In this document: positions 28,230 through 35,878 of the stretch, piece by piece
How the letters are laid out: each line of letters begins with the position of its first letter
Position numbering within the stretch: the first letter of the stretch is position 1
DNA from: G965216745 sp965216745
GTDB taxonomy: Bacteria > Pseudomonadota > Alphaproteobacteria > Rickettsiales > Anaplasmataceae
Assembly (NCBI GenBank): GCA_965216745.1
Contig: OZ244191.1
Span: 620,001-684,000 of the forward strand
Reading direction: 5' to 3'
Length of the DNA: 64,000 bases
Notes under the pieces: model-generated
What the model was told of the DNA's origin: nothing
The model's database searches: none
Seen by the model: the letters and a program-made list of their open reading frames with translations, nothing else
Position numbers and translations under genes: made by a program

Positions 28230-28649
28230 GTGGTTTCTGTATTTTTTTCTGTGACTAGTATTATTGAAAATTTTTCTTTGTTTGATACTTGGGAAGAAAA
28301 ATATTCTTACATAATTGAATTAGGTGAGCGTTTGCCTCGTTTGGATGAATCTATTAAAAGTAATTCTAAATATTTAATTCCAGGATGTATTAGCAAAGTC
28401 TGGTTGATTCATAAAAAACAAAACAACTTATTGTTTTTTGACATAGATAGTGATGCTTTGATAGTCAGAGGTTTACTATACATATTAAAAGATTTTCTTT
28501 CTGGAAAATCTTGTCAATATATTGTAAGTTTTGATCCAGAAATAGAATTTGTTAATATAGGTCTAAAATCACATCTTAGCCCTAGTAGGGCTAATGGTTT
28601 TTTTTCTGTCATAAATAAAATGAAAAAAATAGCTTCTCAATCTCTCTGA
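28230..28649 (+). CDS. sufE: SufE-family cysteine desulfurase activator
   Basis: 139 residues. The family core is complete: FDTWEEKYSYIIELGERLP, the catalytic Cys in IPGCISKVWL (near residue 55), FFDIDSDALIVRGLLYIL and LSPSRANGFF. SufE accepts persulfide sulfur from SufS and delivers it to the Suf scaffold for Fe-S cluster assembly. Starts are GTG at 28230 or GTG 28251, the second giving a more usual N-terminus. It abuts the convergent yraN gene with no gap. Confidence 0.93.
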   Translation: MVSVFFSVTSIIENFSLFDTWEEKYSYIIELGERLPRLDESIKSNSKYLIPGCISKVWLIHKKQNNLLFFDIDSDALIVRGLLYILKDFLSGKSCQYIVSFDPEIEFVNIGLKSHLSPSRANGFFSVINKMKKIASQSL

Positions 28650-28994
28650 TTATAATATGAAATCTTTGGTTATCTTGATTGGACTCACAAAGTAAGCTAT
28701 AAATTTCATGTCGGTGTTATTGAACTTTTGTTTTGACAGAAAGTACAATGCTGCTTTTTTTATTCTATTTTTTTGTTTAATGCATATAGAATTTTCTATA
28801 TTTTCTCTCTTGCTTCTATATTTCACTTCTGTAAAAAACAAGCAATTTTTCTTATATGAAATTATGTCTATTTCACCAAATGGACACTTATATCTATGAT
28901 GTAATATTTGGTGTAATTTTATTTTCAGAATAATGATTATTAATATTTCTGCTCCTATACCTAGTAGGTTTGCAATTTTTTTTTTCAAGAGCAC
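28650..28994 (-). CDS. YraN-family (UPF0102) endonuclease-like protein
   Basis: 114 residues. The restriction-endonuclease-like signature is present: FGEIDIISYKK with Asp and FFTEVKYRSK with Glu and Lys. The N-terminal GAEI stretch precedes a short hydrophobic segment (ILIIIILKI) where homologues have a helix, and the C-terminus has IKKAALYFLSKQ. The molecular role of YraN is unclear; some homologues are linked to DNA uptake or DNA repair. It lies directly downstream of ntrX on the same strand, 2 bases apart. Confidence 0.8.
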   Translation of the reverse strand: MLLKKKIANLLGIGAEILIIIILKIKLHQILHHRYKCPFGEIDIISYKKNCLFFTEVKYRSKRENIENSICIKQKNRIKKAALYFLSKQKFNNTDMKFIAYFVSPIKITKDFIL

Positions 28995-28996
28995 TA

Positions 28997-30415
28997 TTAA
29001 TGTTTAGATAATTTTAATATTTTTAGTTTTCTGTGTAATGCAGACCTTTCCATTCCTATAAAATTTGCTGTCTTAGATATGTTTCCATTAAATCTTGAGA
29101 TTTGTGCTGATAGATATTGCTTTTCAAATTCTTGACGGGCTAGTTTGAGTGGCATAGATATAATGTCTGACTTTTTTTCTATGTTGTGAAAAAGAAAAGG
29201 AGAATGTGAGGTGAGTTCTGGGGGGAGGTTGTCAACTTTTATTTCTTTTGTGCTTCCATAGTCCATTATCATTACGCCTTCTAAAACATTTCTTAATTGT
29301 CTGATGTTACCAGGCCAGCTGTAAGATTGCATTATTGCTATTGCGTCTCTTGATATAGATCTACATGATACCCCAAGGCCAGAAGCTATTTTTTTTAATA
29401 AGAAATTACATATTTCTTCAAGATCTATACTTCTCTCGCTTAGAGATGGAATAGGTATTGAAACAACTTTTAGCCTGTTATAAAGACCTTTTTGTAATGT
29501 TCCAGAAGATACTTCTTGTTCTAAATTTCTCGAAGAAGCTGATATTAGCCTAGCAGAAAATTGTATGTCTCTGTTCCCAGATATTTTGCGAAATTTTTGA
29601 TCTTGCAAGATTTGCAGTAAACAATTTTGTGTTTCCAATGAAAGATCAGCAATTTCATCTATATAAAGTGTTCCTTCACCAGCATCTTCAATCAGTCCAT
29701 TTTTTGATTTATCATGTGATGAACTTTCGAGCCCAAGAACAATTTCGTTGGCTTGATGTTTTGGCATTGAAGAAGAACGCAGAGTCACAAATGGTTTATC
29801 TCTTGCTCTAGATTTTTGATGTATGGTTCTTGCTATTATTTCCTTCCCTAACCCTGGCTGTCCCGATAGAAGTAATCTGCTAGATGATGGTGCAAATTTA
29901 ACTATCATAGATTTTAATATATTGATTGCACTTGAATTTCCTATTAAAAACTCATTTTCATCTTCTGATGAAAAATTTTTTATTTCTAAATCTTGCTGTT
30001 TTTGTTCATAAAAAACTTTTGCTTTTTCTATTACGGAATTAATATTTTTCTCTGATAGCGGTCTTTCTATGTAATCATATGCTCCACTTATTAAAGATCT
30101 TACGGTAGTGCTGTAGCTTCCAGGTTTACTTATTGTAATTACTATAACATCTGGATGTATTGATTTTATAGTTGAAAGACCTTTCATTGAATTTGAATCT
30201 TTCTGGCTCTCTAATAATATATCTAGTATTATTATATCGGGTTTGAAAGACTTGATTTGTATGAGTGCATTTTCTAAATCTTGAGAGTTTGTACAAAATA
30301 ATTTTTGTTTATTTGAAATATTTTTTATTAAATCAAATTCAGGTCCGTTTTTCATTATAACTAAAGTCTGTATTTCCATGCTCCTTTTTGTTGTTTTTGG
30401 ATCTATAGATATCAT
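28997..30415 (-). CDS. ntrX: NtrX-type response regulator
   Basis: 472 residues: receiver domain (phospho-Asp in IIILDILLES), AAA+ domain with Walker A SGQPGLGKEIIARTIH (near 183-198) and Walker B GTLYIDEIADLS, then a Fis-type helix-turn-helix (SKTANFIGMERSALHRKLK) at the C-terminus. The GAFTGA loop that contacts sigma-54 is not seen; the corresponding segment reads GLESSSHDKSKNG. This loss is known for alphaproteobacterial NtrX, so it may act as a conventional transcription factor with NtrY. The ending GMERSALHRK strongly indicates NtrX over NtrC. Confidence 0.9.
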   Translation of the reverse strand: MISIDPKTTKRSMEIQTLVIMKNGPEFDLIKNISNKQKLFCTNSQDLENALIQIKSFKPDIIILDILLESQKDSNSMKGLSTIKSIHPDVIVITISKPGSYSTTVRSLISGAYDYIERPLSEKNINSVIEKAKVFYEQKQQDLEIKNFSSEDENEFLIGNSSAINILKSMIVKFAPSSSRLLLSGQPGLGKEIIARTIHQKSRARDKPFVTLRSSSMPKHQANEIVLGLESSSHDKSKNGLIEDAGEGTLYIDEIADLSLETQNCLLQILQDQKFRKISGNRDIQFSARLISASSRNLEQEVSSGTLQKGLYNRLKVVSIPIPSLSERSIDLEEICNFLLKKIASGLGVSCRSISRDAIAIMQSYSWPGNIRQLRNVLEGVMIMDYGSTKEIKVDNLPPELTSHSPFLFHNIEKKSDIISMPLKLARQEFEKQYLSAQISRFNGNISKTANFIGMERSALHRKLKILKLSKH

Positions 30416-30626
30416 GATAAATACATATTAACCGATTACTATATTTTATAAATCTTGCGATATAATTTCAATAAGTTATGGTAATTTATTGATCTTGTTG
30501 TGATTATTTTTATTCATTTGTAAGTCTGTTTTATTTTCATGTACTAATTTAATTTATTTTACATGTCTTTTTCTATTAAAGAGAAGTTTTTTATTAAGAT
30601 GTGTTGTTTATATGTTATAATGGTGT

Positions 30627-31421
30627 GTGGATTTTTTTATTTTTGCATTATTGTCTTTTCTAGGCATAAGCATTGCTGCAGGGCCAGTGGGTTCTTTGGT
30701 TGTTTGGAGTAGGTTGATATACTTTAGTGACTCTCTTATACACAATGTTTTTCTTGGCATTGCATTGGCTTGTTTTTTAAATATAAATACAATGTTTGCA
30801 ATAGTATTTGTATCTGCTGTTTTTTCTGTTTTATTTTATAATTTTAGATTTCATAAAAAAATCTATAGTGATGCATTGTTAACTGTAATGATTAGTGTTG
30901 CAACCTCATTAGGTTTGATTTTTTTTCCTAGATCAATAGATGTGGTTACTCCTTTGCTTTTCGGTGATGTCCTTGCTGTTTCCTACATAGATATGTTTAT
31001 TATTTATTGTGTTGCTTTTTTGATATTAGTTGTCACAAAAATAAGATGGAAACGTTGGCTTTTACTTTCAATCGATAGAGATATTTCGGCAGTTGAAAAT
31101 ATGCGAGTTAAAGACATTGAAATTATGATGCTTGTTTCTACATTTATAGCTATATCTATTAATATAATAGGTATGTTTATGGTTAGTGTAGTGTTGGTTG
31201 CACCTGCGTTTTGCGCTGGTCTTATTAGCAAATCTCCGAAAATCATGATGTTAAATGCTTCATTTCTATGTTTTCAATTCATGTTGATTGGGTTCTTTTT
31301 TTCTTATGTTTTTGATATACCAGTAGGACCATCAGCTGCAATGATTGGAGGCATTACTTTGTTTTTTTGCTTTCAGAAACAAAAACAAAGATCCAGCGGA
31401 AATGCAAGAAAAAATATCTAA
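30627..31421 (+). CDS. znuB: Zinc ABC transporter permease ZnuB
   Basis: 264 residues of a metal ABC-3 permease with about eight membrane helices. Family features: GPVGSLVVWSRLIYFSDSLIHNVFLGIA near the N-terminus, PLLFGDVLAVSYIDM in the middle and GMFMVSVVLVAPAFCAGLIS. In Rickettsiales it works with ZnuA and ZnuC, which are not in the window. Start is probably GTG 30627. Its last 90 bases are antisense to the end of the convergent MFS gene. Confidence 0.88.
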   Translation: MDFFIFALLSFLGISIAAGPVGSLVVWSRLIYFSDSLIHNVFLGIALACFLNINTMFAIVFVSAVFSVLFYNFRFHKKIYSDALLTVMISVATSLGLIFFPRSIDVVTPLLFGDVLAVSYIDMFIIYCVAFLILVVTKIRWKRWLLLSIDRDISAVENMRVKDIEIMMLVSTFIAISINIIGMFMVSVVLVAPAFCAGLISKSPKIMMLNASFLCFQFMLIGFFFSYVFDIPVGPSAAMIGGITLFFCFQKQKQRSSGNARKNI

Positions 31422-32546
31422 ACAAGAAGATGGTACTATACTTCCGTTATATAGCATACTGAGTGTATATGTGAACAAACCACCAAAAAATAATTCAATG
31501 AATTGTATTAATGATGATCCTAAAGCTTTTGTTGATTGGCTACAAGAATCAATTGCATATCCAACAGAATTATTTGCAACTAATGGAACTGCGAAATTGG
31601 TTATTATCCATATTGCTGTGATGCTTATAGATGTTAAAGCAAAGAAATGATTTAATATTAACATTAATATATGTGAAAAAATCTGTACACATAATCCTAT
31701 ACCAATCATTTTTATTGATCCTATTCTTAATATAAATTTTTGATTGATCAGAGTTCCTACTAAGTAGGATAAACATAAAACTGTCATATAATAACCATAT
31801 TGATGCAATGGTACATCCATTTCTTGTATAAATATAAAAGGAGTATTACTCATGTCTGAAATTATAGAACCAATACATAATCCCTGTATTATACATGGTA
31901 TAAGAAAATTTCTGTCTTTTAGTACTGATATATATTTTGGTATTAGTTTATATTTTTTTTTGGTATTAAGTATCATCACTTCTTTAGGCAAGGTTTCCTC
32001 GAAAAAAACAATGAAGATTATAGTGTTAAAAATAGATGCTATTAGAATTGTGTTAAAAACATAGTTTATTCCATGTTCTGCAACTAGAGTGGCTCCTAAA
32101 ATTGGAGCTAGGGCTGGTATTATTATCATCATCATGTTAATTGTTGATATTTTTTTTGAGAGTTGGTCTCCTTTGTATATGTCACTTACAGCAGCGTATC
32201 CTATGGTAGTTCCAGAGCCTGCCCCTAATCCCTGTATTATTCTGGAGAATGTGAAAAGATTTACATCTTCTGACAAAGCAGAGATTATGCTTCCTATCAT
32301 GAATAATATTACTCCAAAAGTTAATGTTTTTTTTCTTCCGTAAAGGTCTGATATATATCCATAGAACAGGCTGGATGCTCCAAATGCTACTAAATATACA
32401 ACAAAAGTGATTTGAACATGTTGTTGATCGGTGTTGAAATGAGATTTCAAGTAAGGGAAGGCTGGTAGCATTATATCTATTGCTAAGTTAAATAGACCTA
32501 TTACTGACATTAGAGTCAAAATAATTCTCATTTTTAGAATCTCCAA
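31332..32546 (-). CDS. MFS transporter, Bcr/CflA family
   Basis: 404 residues and 12 predicted membrane helices. YGYISDLYGRKKTLTFG is the MFS loop 2-3 motif, and ARIIQGLGAGSG-type sequence (FSRIIQGLGAGSGTTIGYA) and the segment IIPALAPILGATL are characteristic of Bcr/CflA drug-resistance exporters. The substrate in this organism is unknown; Anaplasmataceae carry similar proteins. Helix 12 is encoded antisense to the end of znuB. The start Met has a second Met five codons later. Confidence 0.9.
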   Translation of the reverse strand: MEILKMRIILTLMSVIGLFNLAIDIMLPAFPYLKSHFNTDQQHVQITFVVYLVAFGASSLFYGYISDLYGRKKTLTFGVILFMIGSIISALSEDVNLFTFSRIIQGLGAGSGTTIGYAAVSDIYKGDQLSKKISTINMMMIIIPALAPILGATLVAEHGINYVFNTILIASIFNTIIFIVFFEETLPKEVMILNTKKKYKLIPKYISVLKDRNFLIPCIIQGLCIGSIISDMSNTPFIFIQEMDVPLHQYGYYMTVLCLSYLVGTLINQKFILRIGSIKMIGIGLCVQIFSHILMLILNHFFALTSISITAIWIITNFAVPLVANNSVGYAIDSCSQSTKALGSSLIQFIELFFGGLFTYTLSMLYNGSIVPSSCLDIFSCISAGSLFLFLKAKKQSNASNHCS

Positions 32547-32569
32547 TTTTGTAATTCTAATTCATAATT

Positions 32570-33592
32570 TTAGGTTTGATTATACTTTTCTATAGCGTTC
32601 TTATGCTTTTGAATTTCGTCATCTGGCAATGAAACCAATCCATACTCTGTAAGGTATCCTTTGGGTCCTATAGCTGAAGAACTGATTATTTCATTGAGAA
32701 AGAGTTTTAGATCTTTTACTTTTTCTATATTTTGTGATTTTACATATATATACATAGGTCTAGACAATACATACTCACCAGAGCTTATTGTTTGGTAATT
32801 GGGTTCAATCCCATTTATTTTGCTAGGACTTATTACAGACCTGTTGTTATGTAAAAAATGATAGCTAAATATTCCCACTATATTATTATTATTATTCATC
32901 TTTCTTAAGATCACGGATTCATCGTAACCTACTTCTATAAACTTACCGTCTTCTCTCGTAATGGAGCATGCTTTTAACAAATCGGATGTTGATGGATACA
33001 TATTTTGGAAAGCTTTATTTTTCATGCAAACATCTAAAAACGCTATAGAAGTCATAACTTCATATGTTCCAGTATTTCTTGGAGGACCATAAATTTCAAT
33101 TGGCGTAGACGGCATTGTGTTTTTTATATCCGACCAAAATAGATTGTTATTGTTTATTAATTTATTCCCAGTTTTGTCGGGAAGATATAGAGCCAAAGCC
33201 TTAAATATATCGCTTTTAGATAAATTGATTTGAGGTGCAGATAATGTTCTAGCGAAAACTATAGCATCATACCCAAGTTTGATTTCTATTATATCAGAAA
33301 CGCCATTTTTGTTGCACATATCTCTTTCTATATCGTTCATTGGCCTTGATGAATTAACAGCATCAGGAAGGGATAAGGATGTACCGGAGCAAAATAGATT
33401 TATTCCGCTACCGCTACCAGTTGATTCTACAATAGGTGTTCTTGTCCTATATGCTTTACTGAATTCCTCTGAGACTACCGTTGTGAATGGAAAAACAACA
33501 GAAGAGCCTACAATATGTATATAATTTCGAGAAAAAGCATTAGATGGAAACAGTACTGCAAAAAGACAAAATAATAACACAAATCTAACCAT
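32570..33592 (-). CDS. pstS: Phosphate ABC transporter substrate-binding protein PstS
   Basis: 340 residues. Start at ATG 33592 gives a clean signal peptide (FVLLFCLFAVLFPSNAFS). The mature protein begins IHIVGSSVVFPFTTVVSEEF, and the phosphate-binding loops TGSGSGINLFCSG and NSSRPM are typical. KLGYDAIVFARTL and GPPRNTGTYEVM follow the family. It captures phosphate in the periplasm for PstCAB, not seen here. An upstream ATG at 33628 would add a Cys-containing non-signal stretch. A fragment of this gene is duplicated at 35425-35626. Confidence 0.92.
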   Translation of the reverse strand: MVRFVLLFCLFAVLFPSNAFSRNYIHIVGSSVVFPFTTVVSEEFSKAYRTRTPIVESTGSGSGINLFCSGTSLSLPDAVNSSRPMNDIERDMCNKNGVSDIIEIKLGYDAIVFARTLSAPQINLSKSDIFKALALYLPDKTGNKLINNNNLFWSDIKNTMPSTPIEIYGPPRNTGTYEVMTSIAFLDVCMKNKAFQNMYPSTSDLLKACSITREDGKFIEVGYDESVILRKMNNNNNIVGIFSYHFLHNNRSVISPSKINGIEPNYQTISSGEYVLSRPMYIYVKSQNIEKVKDLKLFLNEIISSSAIGPKGYLTEYGLVSLPDDEIQKHKNAIEKYNQT

Positions 33593-33882
33593 GAGAAAAT
33601 TCTTACAGCCTAACGTACAATCTGTCAAGCATTAACCCAAATCATAATTTTTTATTGTATTTTCATATTTTGATTAAAATGTCTTATTGATATTAATTTT
33701 GTTTTATTTCCATAATTTTATGTAAATTTTCCCATGTTAGTTTTTTTTAGTGTGGGTTGGATTGGATTTATGAATTTTTTTGCTGTATAATGTATTAATA
33801 TGTTAAATACTTTAGAAAAGTAGGTTTTTTATGAATAATATTTTATCAGTGTTCTTATCATGGATATTAGATTCAAAAAAAA
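33311..33882. repeat. Segmental duplication, copy 1
   Basis: The 5' part of pstS, the intergenic promoter region and about the first 17 codons of the next gene recur, diverged, at 35425-35930. Copy 2 lacks about 90 bases of pstS coding sequence relative to this one. Confidence 0.85.
33762..33791 (+). promoter_or_regulatory. Sigma-70 promoter of the first family gene
   Basis: TTGGAT (33762-33767), an 18-base spacer and TATAAT (33786-33791), 40 bases before the start at 33831. The same hexamers and spacer occur before the duplicated gene at 35879. Confidence 0.55.
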
Positions 33883-34745
33883 ATGAAGCTACGGATTATA
33901 TAATTAAGTCCTTAGAAGAACAAAACGATGAAGATGCTAGAGAAAAATATAGGAAAATATACTTCGATAAAACATCAGAAATGAAAAAGTCTATCGAGAA
34001 AAACAATAAACATAAACTTACAAAGTTTTTTGTTGCTATGGTTGTGTGTGTTGTTGCGTTATGTTTAACTGAAAAGTTTAATGACAATACTTTATTGCTT
34101 TTTTTTCTTTCTTTTCTTCTTGCGTGTGTACTTTCTGTCTGTTATTTTCCAGAAATGATCCTGCTTGCTACTGCTTTTTTTATCTTGTATCGTTCTTTTG
34201 TAAAGATTTCTCTTTCATTTAGAGTATTAGATAGTCATTATGATAAATTTAATGATGTTGCAGAAGAATTATATCTTAAAATATCTCCTTATTCCGGTAC
34301 AGAAGCTTTAGAAACACTCAATACAATAAATTTTTATAAGTTTCATGTTGAAGATAATAGAAAATTCGGCTCATTTATTAAAAATCTTTCATTGCTTAGT
34401 ATTGTGGGAATAGCACTCATTGCTGTCGGAATACCAATTCAATCTTATTATTGTATTAGCAACATTTTTCCTACTGCTTTGCTTTCTGGATGCTTTCTTG
34501 TTTGTTGTATCTCTGTTTGTGTATGTACGTTAAAGTTTGTTCAGTATCAAGAAAGTGAAATTTACAGCTTTATCTCATCAATGGATTTTAAGTGTTCTTC
34601 ACAAGAATTGGATATAGAAAAACAATCTCCCCTATCTGATAAGAATCATCCAAAAGTAAACTATCAAGATTCATTTTCACCAAGACCATCTTTATGTGGT
34701 CTTTATTTTCAAAATCAATTTAAGTCAGAAGGACAATTAATTTAA
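33831..34745 (+). CDS. Local paralogue family A, internally deleted copy (membrane protein)
   Basis: 304 residues, unknown family. The first 17 residues match those of the 625-residue gene at 35879; then it jumps in frame to the equivalent of residue 346 of that protein (NEATDYIIKSLEEQND), so about 330 residues are missing. What remains: an amphipathic Lys/Glu-rich stretch (residues 30-60), a hydrophobic pair (about 66-85 and 88-130), a soluble segment of 55 or so residues, and a second pair (about 185-205 and 213-240), then a Ser/Pro-rich tail. No signal peptide. Promoter and start are shared with the longer gene. Function unknown. Confidence 0.75.
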   Translation: MNNILSVFLSWILDSKKNEATDYIIKSLEEQNDEDAREKYRKIYFDKTSEMKKSIEKNNKHKLTKFFVAMVVCVVALCLTEKFNDNTLLLFFLSFLLACVLSVCYFPEMILLATAFFILYRSFVKISLSFRVLDSHYDKFNDVAEELYLKISPYSGTEALETLNTINFYKFHVEDNRKFGSFIKNLSLLSIVGIALIAVGIPIQSYYCISNIFPTALLSGCFLVCCISVCVCTLKFVQYQESEIYSFISSMDFKCSSQELDIEKQSPLSDKNHPKVNYQDSFSPRPSLCGLYFQNQFKSEGQLI

Positions 34746-34784
34746 ACGAACATTGATTTATTATTATTATTTTCAATCTCTACT

Positions 34785-35424
34785 ATGGAATTTATTTTAA
34801 AAACTACAGAATTTACAGATGCACAAGACCCTTGTTTAAGATGCATTGAAAGTATTTCTGCTTATGAAAGTAGAAAGCACCAAAAATCTTTATATGATCT
34901 TGTTAAAGTGTTTGCCTGTACATTAGCTTATTTTGACAATTGCCTTAAAGATGTGGATAAATCCATCCAAGTCAAATATATATATATATGATCAGAACTC
35001 AGCCGAATGGTTGCTTAATGAGTTGATAGGAATGAGAAAACCTTATGTTCAAATTTTTTGTAATACTGGGATAAAAAATTAGGTATAAAGTTTTGTTGTG
35101 TAAACAATAATTTTTGTTCTTACATAATTGAGAACCTAGAGTTTGTAAAAGAAAAACAGACAGAAATGATGGATTGTTATATAAGAGCTGTTTCGAAAAA
35201 AAAACTACTTCAGTCCGATTTCGGTGGAACCTATTCCAGATACTATGAAATGTAGATGATCATTTGGGTTGTTTGACAATTCCTTACTCATGTTTTTTCC
35301 AGATTTTCTCCAAAAATTAAACAAAACTCCCTTGAATACACATCTTTTTATTGAACTTATTTCTGATGATAAAGCTTCTTCATTGCAAAAAGCATTAGCT
35401 CCTCAAGAATTGAGTGTTATTAGT
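34785..35424 (+). pseudogene. Decayed copy of local paralogue family B
   Basis: The first 61 codons match the genes at 37799 and 38726 closely (MEFILKTTE, DAQDP, RCIESIS). A one-base deletion near 34962-34966 shifts the frame, which then stops after an expanded AT tract. The homologous DNA continues through several more frameshifts and stops up to about 35424, where it joins abruptly to a pstS fragment. It therefore lacks the family's C-terminal membrane half and is a pseudogene. Confidence 0.85.
34976..34989. repeat. (AT)7 dinucleotide tract
   Basis: Seven AT units where intact homologues have three or four, located right before the premature stop of the decayed family B copy. Slippage here could shift the frame, but other lesions downstream mean it cannot restore the gene alone. 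Confidence 0.7.
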
Positions 35425-35626
35425 GTTGCACATATATCTTTGTATATCGCGTTCATTGGCCTTGATGAATTAACAGCATCAGGAAGGGATAAGGATGTAC
35501 CGTAGCAAAGATTTATTCCGCTAGGGCTACCAGTTGAGTTAATTCTACAATAGGGAATTTGGAGAAAAAGCACTAGATGGAAACAGTACTGCAAAAAGAC
35601 AAAATAATAACACACATCTAATCATG
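35425..35626 (-). pseudogene. Fragment of pstS (5' part)
   Basis: The sequence matches pstS from its start codon region (CAT at 35624-35626) inwards to about codon 95, with roughly 90 bases missing, single-base indels and an in-frame stop (the change at about 35502 turns the CSGTS region into a short frame). Its far end, at GTTGCACATAT, is fused to the decayed family B copy. It is a remnant carried along when the adjacent gene was duplicated. Confidence 0.85.
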
Positions 35627-35804
35627 AGAAAATTCTTACAGCCTACCGTACAATCTGTCAAGCATTAACCCAAATCATAATTTTTTATTGTATTTTCATT
35701 ATTTTTTATATGTTGATTAAAATGTCTTATTGATATTAATTTTGTTTTATTTCGATAATTTTATGTAAATTTCTCCATGTTAGTTTTTTTTAGTTTGGGT
35801 TGGA

Positions 35805-35834
35805 TTGGATATATGAATTTTTTTGTTGTATAAT
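35805..35834 (+). promoter_or_regulatory. Sigma-70 promoter of the full-length family A gene
   Basis: TTGGAT (35805-35810), 18-base spacer, TATAAT (35829-35834), conserved from the first copy at 33762. Confidence 0.55.
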
Positions 35835-35878
35835 ATATTTAACATACTTAACAAATAATTTAGAAAAAGAGGTTTTTT

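Noticed and set aside
31345..31650. A 101-codon plus-strand open frame antisense to the MFS gene
   Set aside because: It lies opposite a clear transporter gene, has no Shine-Dalgarno and no family-like pattern.
34976..34989. Phase-variable switch at the AT tract
   Set aside because: The copy carries several further frameshifts and stops, so slippage here cannot restore a full protein.
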